Shown here piece by piece: positions 1 through 10,899 of a DNA stretch of 64,000 bases; position 1 is the stretch's first letter, and each line of letters begins with the position of its first letter. Under the pieces are notes generated by a model that saw only the letters and a program-made list of their open reading frames with translations, ran no database searches and was not told the DNA's origin. Made by a program: the position numbers and the translations under genes. This stretch comes from Impatiens glandulifera (lineage: Eukaryota > Streptophyta > Magnoliopsida > Ericales > Balsaminaceae): contig NC_061862.1 in NCBI RefSeq assembly GCF_907164915.1, forward strand, positions 4,964,358 through 5,028,357. The letters are read 5' to 3'.

Positions 1-2
1 AA

Positions 3-1781
3 CTGTTGGGGTAGATGGGGGCATTTAACCTTCTCTCGGAAGCATGGAATATATTGTCCGACCTAAGTGAACGAACCTTGTACGATATCTGGAGAAATAC
101 AAGGTCAAAGGGTTTTGCCCCTATTTTGGTCTATCTTTTTTTTTGTTGTCTTTCATTTATCATATATTTTCTTACGATACTCCCAAACAAGGTCGGCCTA
201 GGGTACCCCGAGTGGCCCTGTCTATTGGTTATCCAAATAACCCATAAACATACAAGGCCTTATTCTAAATCATTTCTTTCTTTTAATGAAATTATTCTAA
301 ATATTTGCTATATTTGCTTTGTTGATGACAATTAATAAAGTCTTTTTTTTCTATGAAAGGGGTGATTCCTTTTGGACAAAATGCACAACTTGTAACGTTC
401 GGTATAAGTATCTCCTGAAGTACGTGAAAAAAAAAACTATCCTGCAAGAATTGTCGTGGTGTTTTCATGGCAATTAACGAAGGGATAGGACCTCCAGATG
501 GCTCGTATCCTTTTCTTGATTGTCAACATTTTCCTGCTCCTGAAAACTTCTATGCAAATCAACTTGGGACTATTACAAATATCCCAACCACAAATGGAGT
601 CGCTGTATCTAAATCTAAGCGGAAATCGTATTCTGGATCTTCAGTGGAGGTTGTTGATACAAATATAACCATCCCTCTCGAGGCACACCCTATAGGAAAT
701 GGCAATAAAAACACGAGATCTCTTCACGAGCCTTCCAAACTGGGCAAGCCCTCAAGGAGAAAGAGTCTTGATGACACATGCGTAGAAACGTCTTAAATAA
801 TCTATCAGATATGGGACCATCAATGTCAATTTTTGACTCAAAAAAGTTATTAATTAATAGGGCATTGTCTGAATTAAGAAAGAAGTTGCCAGAGATAAGG
901 AAAGCTGATGCTGAAGTAGCTGCACTGAAGAAAAACCTAGCAAATTTACCTCAGAAAGAAGCAGCAGCAGCAGGAAAATCAGTAGGAGAGGTGGTGGTGT
1001 CTAACAAGCCTAGTACTGCCGCAATTTCTGGCACAGTTGGACTTCAATCAGTGGTGAGGAGGAGGGCATCAATGTGCATGAAGGTTCCTATCTCTGATTT
1101 TCACAATTTTGACAATGATAGGGCTGAGCAATGCTTCAAGGCGAATCAGATATGGGCGCTCTATGATGAAAAAGATGCTATGCCACGTCTGTACTGTCTG
1201 ATTTCAGTCTCACCGTTTAAAACTGCAATTAGTTACATGAACTCCAAAACTGACGCGGAGTTCGGGTCAGTGAATTGGATAAAATCTGGCTTTACGAAAT
1301 ATTGTGGAAAATTTAGAACATCTTTTCTCATGTATTGAGCAGAGAAAAAATAAAACGAGGAGGATGCCTTAGAATTTATCCTAGGGGCGGGGATATATGG
1401 GCCATATACAAGAACTGGTCATCGGAATGGAACAGGGAAACCCCCTTTGAAGTTAGGCATCAATATGAGATGGTGGAAGTTATGATGGATTATGATGAAG
1501 AAGATGGGGTTTGCATGAGTCCACTGGTGAAAGTAGATGGTTACAGGACTGTGTATGGGAGGAACCCAGATAAGGGTTCCATTAGTTGGGTTTTGAAGAA
1601 GGGAATGTTGAGATTCTCACATCGTGTTCCTTGTTGGCGAATTAGAGGTGGAGAAAGGACTGATGATCTGCCAGAATGCTGTTGGGATCTGGACCCTGCC
1701 GCCACCCAAGATGGCCTTATCCTTCAACAGCAGCAAGAACAAGAAGAAGCTGAAGCTGGGAAACATAAAGTGATATCTTAA
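3..1781 (+). pseudogene. DnaJ-domain / DUF3444 protein, frameshifted pseudogene (5' end outside window)
   Basis: The family is a plant J-domain co-chaperone type: J-domain, C4 zinc finger and C-terminal DUF3444. The window opens inside the J-domain (AFNLLSEAWNILSD, about 16-60). About 265 bp of non-homologous sequence follows (96-360). The zinc finger comes next: Cys codons at 382 and 391 (FWTKCTTC), then 443 and 452 (LSCKNC). A run of ten A at 427-436 puts the two halves in different frames. Past a low-complexity linker, DUF3444 begins near 1080 (MKVPISDFHNFDNDR, ALYDEKDAMPRLYCLI). Near 1305-1325 a small deletion changes frame: the upstream frame stops at 1336, while the downstream frame resumes as FSHVLSREK and runs to the stop at 1779-1781 (RIYPRGGDIWAIYKNW, LPECCWDLDPAATQDG). 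The TTG at 1335 is not a real start. Family assignment is confident. Loss of function follows from two frameshifts and the insertion, unless 96-360 is an intron. Confidence 0.85.
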
Positions 1782-2624
1782 CTTACATTCCATCCCCCAA
1801 TTGAAAAGATTATGAACTGTTTGTTGTTTCTTATGATTGTTTGTTCCTGACAGTGTACTTGAGTGATTACAGATGGATGGCCAAAACTATTATAGGTTGT
1901 TTCATTGTTGTTGATGATGTTTTTGATTTTGACATGTGAGAATTATTCTACATGTCAAATTAAAGTTGAACAGTGGGTTAATTTCCTTTTCCCTGTGGTT
2001 GACTTGATTTGGGATAAAAAATACAAATATGAATGAATTTATATTTTATAATTGATGTATGTTTGTCTTTATCTTTCAATGAGATTTGATCTTCACTTAC
2101 AACTAATATATAGTCTTGTTTGTTGTTTCTCCGCTCCAGCTAAATGAAATTTCTTGGCAGTAAAACTAATAAATAAGAGAAATCCTCTTTCTGAGGTGTG
2201 AATGTCTTTATTCTTGAATTTCTTGATTCAAACCATATTAATTGTGTTCTCTTATATAGAGCACATTATATATAGCTTTGTTTTAATAATCATATTCAAG
2301 AGAATACTTTAAGTGTGTAAAGAGATATAATTGTGTATGTAACAACTAAACTATAAATTAACGGTTAATATTAAAAATCAAATCTTTTTTTTTATTTTGG
2401 ATAGATTAATGTTTTTTTATGAACTTTTATAATTAATCATAGATTCATAATGTTTAACATAATATTATAAAACAAATAATTAGGATAATAAAAATATATA
2501 AAAAGTAGCATATTCAAAAGAAGCTAATGCATTTTTCTAATCAAAATTTATATTTTGTAATAAAATAAAATAAAATAAACAAATGAATTAAAAAATAAAT
2601 CGAAATAAAACATAAATCTCTCCT
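1782..2624. other. AT-rich 3' flank of the DnaJ/DUF3444 pseudogene
   Basis: No coding region or RNA gene seen. The stretch is repeated almost unchanged at 18838-19573, so it belongs to the same segmental duplication as the pseudogene. Part of it (about 2213-2380) was also copied into the foldback element at 33879-34052. Confidence 0.6.
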
Positions 2625-3022
2625 AAGGGGGGAATTTGAGGAGATGACCCTCAATAATGTCTTAAATGCGGAAAGTGCAGAGTTAAAAAAAAGCGCTAGT
2701 GACCCCTTTTACTGTTTTTCGACGAAAATGCCCTCGTTGCGTCACGCAACCTCAGTTATTTTATTTTTTTATTTTTCAAAAAAATTTAATTATAAATTTT
2801 TTTGAACGAAAATACCCCAGTTGCGTCACGCAATCGCGAGACGAAAAAAAATAGAAAAAAAATAAAAAAAAATTCGCTTGCATCACGCAACTGAAGTTGC
2901 GTTACGCAAGGGTATAATTGTCATTAAAAAAAGAGGGTCAACAACACTATTTAAATTATGCACTCACATTATCCGCTATTCACCCTATTAGTGAGGTCAT
3001 TTCCTCAAATTTCATTTCCCCT
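2625..3022. mobile_element. Foldback/MITE-like element with TTGCGTNACGCAA motifs, copy 1
   Basis: The two ends are inverted: AATTTGAGGAGATGACC near 2633 matches the reverse complement of the end near 3010, and the match continues inward through a TTTAAAT-type segment and a GACCC segment. Between them lie several copies of the near-palindrome TTGCGTCACGCAA, separated by A/T runs. It has no coding capacity. Homologous copies are at 16636-17222 and 33682-34319. Exact ends are uncertain by a few bases and no clear target-site duplication was found here. Confidence 0.7.
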
Positions 3023-4082
3023 CACGGAAGGATAATCTATTGTGATAGTTTAAAATGAGTACATATAATGATTGATTGAACATTCTAAATTAATTTGAAA
3101 GTTTTTAAAAACTTCACTTTGTTAATGAGAAAAAAGTTAAAAAAAATGTTATTAATACCCTACTCTTTTTAACAATAATTTTTTAAGATTATCACTACTA
3201 GTGATTCATCTGGCCTTGTTTGGTTTCTCTCAAAAGTATTCGATTATTGGGAAAAAATTAGAGCACATTTTCTCGAACTATTTCCAGTTCTTATATTAGC
3301 ACATTAGCCTTTGGTACTCTAATGTCTTTTATCGACATTTTTCGAAACGTTCAGACTCGATAATTTACGCCCTAGAACTCACTTTTCTCTCGAATCTCGA
3401 ATGAGATAAGAACCAAAATAGTGAGTGCGACTATAATTAAATTTTAATTTGTCAATGTTTTGCTAAGTCTTGTGGCCTACATTTATATTGAATCTCGTAA
3501 AACGAGACGAGGAAATGACTCTCTCGAATTTGCCTAAGTGTGTGATGATAAACCACAAATAGGACTTAAACAAAATTATACTAGCTTTGACTCTTTTAAA
3601 GTTGTTACTTAATTTACTCAGCGAGAAATGAGGCAGGAAAAATATTTTTTTTTAGTCAAACACGACTTAGAAATTTCGATTTGGTCCGGTGTTTGGTTAC
3701 ACGTGAGAAAAGTCATCAATATTATGTCTCAAGTGCCCACCGAAATGAATGATCTCTACTACAAACGTTTTGTCATTTTTTGAAAATATGATTTTTATAC
3801 TTTTATTTGATAATTTATTCAAATCATATCCACATGTCTAAGGCTCTAGCTTATTTCCTAAACTAGATTTAATTATTGTACTCATATATTCTTAAGGCAT
3901 GCGTCTGGGTTCGTCATTTTGCGATATAAAAAAATACTGAATTTTAGAGAAATTCAAACGCACTTGTGAGTTGTGAATAAGAAAGGGTAGGAACCTGTAA
4001 AGATTGCAAAAATATGAGTTAGCTTTTCAAAGAATTCATATTTTAATTTATAAAAATGAAGAATTTTATTTTTTTGAAATTT
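3023..4082. other. AT-rich non-coding segment of the first segmental duplication
   Basis: I see no gene. The segment is collinear with 34320-35370, which shows that 1-4070 was duplicated as a block before the Copia element split the second copy. Confidence 0.6.
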
Positions 4083-4680
4083 TAAATGTTGGTTGAAGCT
4101 TTAATGGAGCATTGATATCCAAGCTCTCTCGCTTTTAAACTTTCTCACCCCTGAAATAAAACTCTATGATGCTTTTTTTAAATGATTCATGCAATAATAT
4201 TATGAATGGATAGTCGTTTACACATAACGACAAAAACATTAAATTTATAAAAAAAAATCACACAAATATTACAAAATTAACATGTGCGGAGATCTTCCAA
4301 AAAGGAAATGAGCTCTCCAACTGAATCTATCGGCTTCCCACATCGAACATCATATAATGTTAAAATGATAGCATTGTGTTGGATCTGCAACGGTCATTTA
4401 AGATTGTTGAAAGATCTACGATTTCTCTCTAACCAAATTATCCACCATTGTGGATCACACTTCTCTAACTAAATGATTGAGTCTTCGTGAGAACAGGTGC
4501 ATGAGAAGATAAGGTCCCTAGTCATGCACAAAACAATTAGGGAGTATGTTGTCAGATAAAGAGTGAAATACTTTTATTTATTACAACTTTCTTTTAAGTA
4601 TAATTCAAATAATACATTAATAAATAATATGAATTAAATTTTCGTAGATAAGAAAAATTAAAAGTTTAAACTCAATTGTA

Positions 4681-4798
4681 GGGTGCCTCCGATTAGAGGA
4701 CCTAACAAAAATAGGCGTATGCCACGTATTGCAAAGAACACACGGTATTCTTTAGTAAAAGGCGAAAGAATAGTTCGCTTTGTGTTTAGTGCTTGGCT
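4681..4798 (-). ncRNA. U5-like spliceosomal snRNA
   Basis: U5 snRNA positions exons at the spliceosome active site through its invariant loop I. Here the minus strand holds ATTCTTT, then CGCCTTTTACT, then AAAGAAT: a 7-bp stem carrying the conserved U5 loop I. Outside it are a lower stem (ACACA/TGTGT with GCCA/TGGC at the base), an Sm-like site CTATTTTTG, and a 3' stem-loop GTCCTC/GAGGCAC. The 5' end is placed about 30 bp after the TATA-like box. The body outside loop I differs from the Arabidopsis-type sequence I remember, so this is a variant or a decaying copy. Loop I itself is intact. Confidence 0.72.
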
Positions 4799-4826
4799 TC
4801 ATAATTTTTTTTAATCACCAACTCCC

Positions 4827-4878
4827 CTCTTATAATAATATCAAATCCCTATTTTCACTTCATCTAACAATGTGGGAC
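4827..4878 (-). promoter_or_regulatory. Plant snRNA promoter (USE + TATA-like) for the U5-like gene
   Basis: On the minus strand GTCCCACATTG (4868-4878) matches the plant USE at most positions. It lies about 30-40 bp from TTATAAGAG (about 4827-4835), which in turn lies about 30 bp before the predicted RNA 5' end. That longer USE-TATA spacing fits Pol II snRNA genes. Confidence 0.65.
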
Positions 4879-5199
4879 AACACACTTTTTTGTCATTATT
4901 GAGGCTAATGGTGTTTTTTTTTCTTTTATTTAAAGAATAGGATAATTCAATAATAATTTCAAGAATTTGATACTTTTAACTATATATTATTTTATCAAAT
5001 GTTAATAACAAACTATTACAATGATTTATTAGTATAGCTCCAATAAAAAGAGTTTTATTTTTAACATTTGATTTTCACTAAAAACACTTTAATTTGAATT
5101 GAAGTTATTACTATGATGGTGGTTATAACTCGTACTTTCAAACAAGGTATATGACTCGTATTTGATATATAATAAACTTATGTTATAGTTATTATGACG

Positions 5200-5335
5200 A
5201 ATGTCTATGTACAGCTCGGGTAACTCAAAACAGTTTGCATGCGAATGGAAATAACGACGGGGAGAAATATCGTCGCTATTGAGTTCTCCGGTCGATGAAG
5301 GGACCTAACGACCGTAAACTACGTATACTTTTTTT
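5200..5335 (-). other. Exon-like coding remnant between the U5 and U6 promoters
   Basis: On the minus strand this reads TGELNSDDISPRRYFHSHT, then NCFELPELY. The same segment is in units B and C and at 48831-48962 (plus), where the reading continues through TPLKVSMPLLI to a stop. I do not recognise the protein. Likely a fragment of a host gene carried in the repeat, with chance coding as the alternative. Confidence 0.35.
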
Positions 5336-5620
5336 TCATATTATTATCATTCTAGCCGGGTAAATTTTATGGAAATAACTTATCCCGACTAGATTTTAAA
5401 TCCTAGCTCGGCCCTTGGACACCTTATCAACATGACATAATGGGTAGCTCCCCATTCTTTTTCTCTCATAAAATCAATATTCCCTCAAAAGAAAAAACCC
5501 TATAAATCAAGGGAATACTTTGAAAGACCCTCATTCTCTATAAAGAACATGCGTTCCTCGAAAAACACTCTAACAGTCGATCACAAAAAATAGCAGTTGT
5601 CCATTCATTTTCTAAAATTG

Positions 5621-5631
5621 ATCCCACATCG
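5621..5631 (+). promoter_or_regulatory. USE of the U6-like gene
   Basis: ATCCCACATCG is an exact fit to the plant USE RTCCCACATCG and lies 49 bp before the U6-like start. The TATA position (CTTTTTAAG, about 5655-5663) is degenerate, which argues against strong Pol III transcription of this copy. Confidence 0.75.
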
Positions 5632-5679
5632 CTCCTCTAACTTAAGAATGAAGTCTTTTTAAGAATGAGAGATGGTTAT

Positions 5680-5777
5680 GTCTCTTCAGGGACATTCGAT
5701 AAAATTTGAACGATACAGAGAAGATTAGCATGGCCCCTGCGCAAAAATGACACACAAGAATGGTCCAAATTTTTTTT
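5680..5777 (+). ncRNA. U6 snRNA, decayed copy
   Basis: U6 forms the spliceosome catalytic core. Recognisable parts are the 5' stem-loop (GTCTCTTCAGGGAC, with two changes), the intact ACAGAGA box, AGATTAGCATGGCCCCTGCG, and a terminal T run that serves as Pol III terminator. About ten bases of the 3' part (the AATCGAGA region) are missing before ATGGTCC. With the weak TATA this is most likely a pseudogene. Confidence 0.8.
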
Positions 5778-5990
5778 ACCCTTTTTCCTCTCCGAAGCGT
5801 ACGCCGGCGACCGGAGGGAAAATAGTGTAGTTTTTTTATGTGTACTTTACCGGTTTGCACATAATGACATTTGTTGATTTTTTTTCTCAAACTAACTAAC
5901 TTAGATGGAAAAATAAAAGACATGTTGTGGCTTCTAGTTAGTAGGGTCTTCGTCCCTTTTTCATTCGCTCCTCTATGCCCGGTCAAGGCT

Positions 5991-6835
5991 TCTTTGGTTT
6001 TTTCTAATTGAATTCCTTTAATTTTTCCTAATTGGATTCCTTTAATTTTCTATCACCTATCAATGTACGTTCTTATCTTTATTGAGTATTTTTTTTGTTT
6101 GATATGTATAAACTTATAAAATCAGTTTTATACAGGGTACAAAAAACGAGTACTAGTCACCAAAGTGAATAGAATGTTTGGAAACTATCCTACCATTGAT
6201 GCTTATATTATATCAATGGAAAGGCCTATAACATAATTGGGGTTACATAGTATTGTTAAAAAAGTTAGTTTTTAACCAATGGATAAATATAACTTGTGTC
6301 TGTTGGATCAGATGGACAGTTGTTGTCGCACTATTAATATATTATGTTTTGTCATTATGCTTATATTATATCAATGGAAAGGCCTATAACATAACTAGGG
6401 TTACATAGTATTGTAAAAAAAGTTAGTTTTTAACCAATGGATAAATATAACTTGTGTCTGTTGGATCAGATGGACAGTTGTTGTCGCACCATTAGTAGAT
6501 TATGTTTTTCCATATAATGTTACCAGAGTTTATATAAAGGTTGATTATTTAACAGAAGGATTATATTTTGAACGAATAGTTTTAAAATGCCCACATTAGT
6601 TAACGATACAATCATTTATCCATGTGGGTGTAGGTTTTCTCCAATAAATTCTCCTAATCTTATTCTCCAATAATTCTAATAAAGAGTCAGACTAGAAAGT
6701 TTGTATTCAGTAATAATTATTATTTTACAAAATGATGATTTCAAAACTAAGGGTGAATGCATTTGCAGGTATCGCCTTCATCAACACTTGAATCGTCATT
6801 TGAGTCCCTCAATGTGAAGAAATTTGATATCAAGA
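5991..6835 (+). repeat. Repeat X, copy 1
   Basis: About 0.8-kb sequence present again inverted at 10900-11735 and direct at 48030-48825. It contains a two-unit tandem repeat of 158 bp (6201-6516), each unit starting GCTTATATTATATCAATGG. At its end is a splice-acceptor-like ATTTGCAG (near 6770) followed by exon-like sequence GTATCGCCTTCATC. Copies 1 and 2 form an inverted pair with a loop of about 4 kb. Origin unknown; the exon suggests it came from the intron/exon region of a host gene. Confidence 0.6.
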
Positions 6836-6836
6836 A

Positions 6837-7292
6837 ATGACAATCATCAAGACAAAGAGCAATAACTTTAGTTCAAATGTCTTCAAATGTTTCTTTGTAA
6901 ACATTGTTTATAATATTTGGATGGAGAGGAATCGCAAACATTTTCAAGAGTTCGAAATGATGTGGAGTTTTTTTGGAATGAAATTATCTTTGATGGAAAC
7001 TCACTCATTCAAACGTGGAGGCAAATTCTGACTTGTGGAAAAAATTGGTTGATTTGTTAAAGATGGAGCATTGCATATGAAAAATCACCATTACTTCTAA
7101 TTTCAAGCCGTTCTAAGCTTCATTGTTTGTGTCATTTACTTTTGTTCTCATACCGGTTGTTTTTTCTATTTTTTATCTTGTTGGTCATTCATTTTTGGCA
7201 AATACTTGTTCTATCTGAATCCTAAACTTTTGTAATTTTTTACCCTTTATGGGTATTTTTATTTAATGATATTATGTTGTTTATTAAAAAAA
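6837..7292 (+). mobile_element. LINE (L1-type) 3' fragment
   Basis: The first 195 bp encode NIVYNIWMERNRKHFQ, which resembles the VYxIWxERNxRxF motif at the C-terminus of plant L1 reverse transcriptases (zf-RVT region). A T-rich 3' UTR follows, with a TTTAATGATATTATG-type tail and a short A run near 7285-7292. It is strongly 5'-truncated, as most LINE copies are. Confidence 0.6.
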
Positions 7293-7545
7293 AGTCTTAT
7301 TTAAGAAAACATTTTAGTGTTATAAACCAGTATATACAATAATTTACTAAAATAGTGTTGGAAGAAGAATGAGAACTTCTAAAAATAAATCATCTTCAAT
7401 GTTAATAAAATCTATTATGTAGAGATTTGACTGTTTCTATTAAATCTATGATGTAGGAAGAGATTGACCCAAAAATTACAATGTTAACAAAATCTAATAA
7501 GATAATATTAAATGTATGACTTAAATATATTGGTTGTATCAAGAA

Positions 7546-7613
7546 GCACCAGTGGTCTAATGGTAGAATAGTATCCTGCCACGGTACAGACCCGTGTTCA
7601 ATTCTCGGGTGCA
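7546..7613 (+). tRNA. tRNA-Gly (GCC), truncated acceptor stem, likely pseudogene
   Basis: Begins GCACCAGTGGTCTAATGG and carries the anticodon loop CTGCCAC (anticodon GCC), closely matching plant tRNA-Gly. The T-arm has a mismatch (CCGTG/CTCGG), and the 3' acceptor strand is about three bases short (GGGTGCA where about CTGGTGCA is expected), so the seven-pair acceptor stem cannot form fully. The gene is 68 nt instead of about 71. Confidence 0.75.
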
Positions 7614-7660
7614 TTTATATGGAAAAATGATGATGAAATTGACTTTTATTGGCTGATTTG

Positions 7661-8090
7661 GGTCTGCCATACATCATCTTCTTGGATGAAAGTGAAGCTT
7701 ACTGAGTTCTTCCATTTCTTTTTGTTAAAAGCACATACTTTTCTAGGACCATCATCTCCTTATGTTATAAGTTGTATTGTTATCGCCTTCTTGTTTCTAA
7801 TGGCTTACTGGGTCTTCCATACATAAAAAATTTTAAATGAGGCTAATGAGTTTTCCATTTTTTGTGTTAAATTGTTATACTTTCCTAGGACCACCATCTT
7901 CTTATGTTATAAGTTGTAGTGTTATTGCCTTCTTTTTTCCATTGGCTTACTAGGGTCTTCCATACATCATCTAATTAAGATGATAAATGAGGGTTTCCAT
8001 TTTTTTTTGTGTTAAAAAAACATAGTTTCCTAGGACCACCCTCTCCTTGTGTTATAATTTGTGTTGTTATTGCCTTCTGGTTATATATTG
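7661..8090. repeat. Imperfect tandem repeat, about 150 bp x 3
   Basis: Three degenerate units, each with TTCCATACAT, CCTAGGACCA and TTATGTTATAAGTTGTA followed by TTGCCTTCT-type sequence. Spacing is about 150 bp (CCATACAT near 7667, 7817 and 7970). No coding sense. Confidence 0.6.
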
Positions 8091-9777
8091 TTTTTTGTAC
8101 CTATGTATATACATCTTTTATCCAATTTCAAAATAATCAACGTAACTCAATATCTAAGCATCTCTAAGCATTTGTATAAAATAAACTTGATAAGAAGACC
8201 ATAGTAACTAGAAATCACAAATTTTTCGGATTGACTTTGTCATTTACTAATCCAAATTTCCCTTCATTTACATGTCTAACACAAAAAATTAATCATCAAA
8301 ACTCCCAAAACAAAATGAGACTAAATAACCATCTTTTTGTATTATATTGCTTTATGTTTGCATATAAAATTACTACTTTAGTTCCAAATTCCAGTGTGAG
8401 TTTTGTAAGATTATTTTTCTAAAAGATGGGGCAAATTTTATTAATCCATTTTCTTTTCGAAATTAGCCGAAGAAACGATAAAATCCATAAAAACATACAT
8501 GTTCAAGTTCTAATATGGTGTGTTATAAATATTCACAACAAAAGAAAAACTCAAAAGAAAAAAAATACTAATACACTCGCATACAAAAAATAAAAAATGC
8601 ACATAAACAAAATACCAATACACTCAAGTCCTAATTCAATGTAGGAACTCAAATTTTCTAAGTACATATCGGCACCGTTCAGGGTATTTCTATGTGAACA
8701 GTTCCGGTAGGATGACACCATGTAGCATGAACATACAAGATAACCTAAAAGAAGCAAAACCATATAAAAACATTAAATATTATGAATGGTAAATAATTTA
8801 CTTGACCAATCTTATTAGATGGTGTTTCAATTCTTTGGAAAAACATCTCCAATCATTATATGGTTAGTTCAAATGATTGAATGATACTGTAATTATTAAT
8901 CGAATAATACTGTAATTCTACGACAGAGGAAGAAGAGGTAATTGTTGTTCATCCTATAATTATTGTTCATAAAATCATCCAAAAGAAAAAACAACTAGTC
9001 AGATTTAGATATGAAGACTATTTAGATCTGATTGATTCCTTGTATACTTGTAAGTGGTTCCAAACAATTTCTTTTAATGCCTGAACATCCACATGTTTAG
9101 ATGTTTTGTCATAACTGACTTCAATCTTATTTACATGTTGAATTCACAATAGTTTACTTCAATCTTATTTACATGTTGAATTCACAATAGTTAATTAGTA
9201 AATACACTTAAACTATTACAACTTAACATATGATCATCAAAAGAAATATTTACAAAGAAATATTTACAATGGTATACACTTCATTTAGATCATATTCCGA
9301 AAAAATTCATTTCTGAGAGAGTCTATGTAACAAAACACTCATTTTCAAATAGACTCGTCAATCAGATACAAAAGAAAAGAATGAAGATAAATATAGAGTC
9401 AATAAGATAAACCCTCACCCTTTACAAATACAAGATACAATCAATTAAATCCCACCTCACATCATTGTCCACGTAACATGTTTGTACCAAAAAAATTAAA
9501 AGATGTTTCCTAACAGAAAGTGAGTGATTCTATGAACAACCAAAGCTATAGAATTCTATTATACAAGTAATATAACTAACTCTATTTTTATGTTCAAAGG
9601 AAGTACTATATAAAGGGATAGTCATATAACAACAATAGGAGCTCCAAATCTATAGTTTTCTTTATTTCTGACCTTTTATTGGTAAGCAACTATATGACAA
9701 TCTCTGGAATAGCATTTTACAGATCCTATGATTTGTATTATTTAAAATAATGAAACAATCAGATACTTTTTAACCAA
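8091..9777. other. AT-rich intergenic region without recognised genes
   Basis: I find no supported coding region; short ORFs here have no recognisable motifs. The only clear structure is a 38-bp tandem duplication at 9118-9193. Confidence 0.5.
9118..9193. repeat. 38-bp direct tandem duplication
   Basis: Two adjacent copies of a unit starting ACTTCAATCTTATTTACATG (9118 and 9156), nearly identical and therefore recent. Confidence 0.85.
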
Positions 9778-9778
9778 C

Positions 9779-10600
9779 CTAACGAGGCTGAGGAATAAGT
9801 GTGTTATTGTCCTCTACATCACTATGAACATCTTCATTGGATGCTTCAGTTAAACCTACAAACCTAGAAGAATAAAAATAATAATAAACATATGAATTAT
9901 TTTAAATAGGAAAGAAATTGAGAACTGTAATTGTAATATTCCTTCCATAAGCTTATAAGGCCTACCTACTTTCTGATACTTCCAATGATCAGGACACACC
10001 CGTACCCGTACATTATGTTTTAAATTAAGCCCCAAACTCAGAAACAAATATTCCTCACATTCTCTATTCTATCTTCCACAATAGGGGTTGAAAAATAGAT
10101 GATTAATTCTCCTGCAAGATTCAACCAGAATTATTGTAAAGAATCATCCTTTACTCTTTTTCAATGCTAGGACAAAAGGATATTACATAATTCTAGGCCT
10201 TGTTTGATGAAAGGTTATTTGAAAATAATACAAATATTTCCCACCATGAATTAATTCATTCAAATAATCAACCAAATACTTTATTTTTATAATATTTTAA
10301 ACATTTAACCCAAATGACATAAGTTAAGAAGGTTTGAAAGAAAACCTCATAATCACCTCTGGAAATAGGGTCTTCCCCATTCGTATCTTCATTCTCGAAA
10401 CCCCATGTTTCAAAATCTTCAATTCCAGTATCATCCAACTCAGCATTATCATTGATGTTGTAAGTTTCATGAAATTCTTCATTTATACTATCAAATGAAG
10501 TAAACATAATGGTGACCTTTGACTACTTTCATCAAATATATTCACTATGTGCTTGAGTGAGGGAGAAATCTTCTACGACATGCCTATGGAATTCACCATC
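9779..10600 (-). pseudogene. Fragments of an unrecognised spliced gene
   Basis: Several exon-like pieces on the minus strand have plausible splice borders. The last, 9855-9779, follows TTTGTAG and encodes LTEASNEDVHSDVEDNNTL ending IPQPR and a stop. A piece at 10036-9970 encodes VRVRVCPDHWKYQK before GTAGGTAGG. An acidic piece at about 10507-10346 (MFTSFDSINEEFHETYNI, then NDNAELDDTGIEDFETWGFE) ends at GAG/GTTTTC. The piece from 10600 downward (GEFHRHVVEDFSLTQAH) runs into stop codons before joining the next piece. I do not recognise the protein. The stops and the flanking repeat X suggest a decayed or captured gene. Confidence 0.4.
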
Positions 10601-10899
10601 CTGTCAATGCAATCTATATGGATCATAACAAGAAAATTTTCACAAAGAGATGTAAGAGTAAAGGATAACAACACACTGTAATTATTAGCATACCAATATC
10701 CAGTCAATTTTGTCCTTTATACTAAACAACTTATATTTATTTTATATTTATTTCAGGTCCAATAAAATGAGAATAGATCCCTAGGTTATAGGCAATAAAT
10801 GAATAGTGTGGAAATCTATACTCTCCTCCTTACAAAGTTCCCTTTTATATTTCCCATTGAAACAAAGTCATAATCACCATGAAATCAAAACCAACATAC

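Larger units (their letters stand above)
4083..5990. repeat. snRNA unit A (U5-like minus, U6-like plus)
   Basis: About 1.9-kb unit that recurs at 36825-39003 (B) and 41986-44180 (C), in part inverted at 48831-50340, and as U5-only parts at 14541-15532, 39004-40059 and 44181-45200. Order: non-coding sequence starting AAATGTTGGTTGAAGC, U5-like gene on minus, intergenic exon-like fragment, then U6-like gene on plus. The two snRNA promoters face away from each other. Confidence 0.75.

Noticed and set aside
5780..5990. Further small RNA after U6 (GC-rich CTCCGAAGC...CCGGAGGG stem)
   Set aside because: Conserved among units, but no known RNA class recognised and no promoter. Conservation is explained by duplication.
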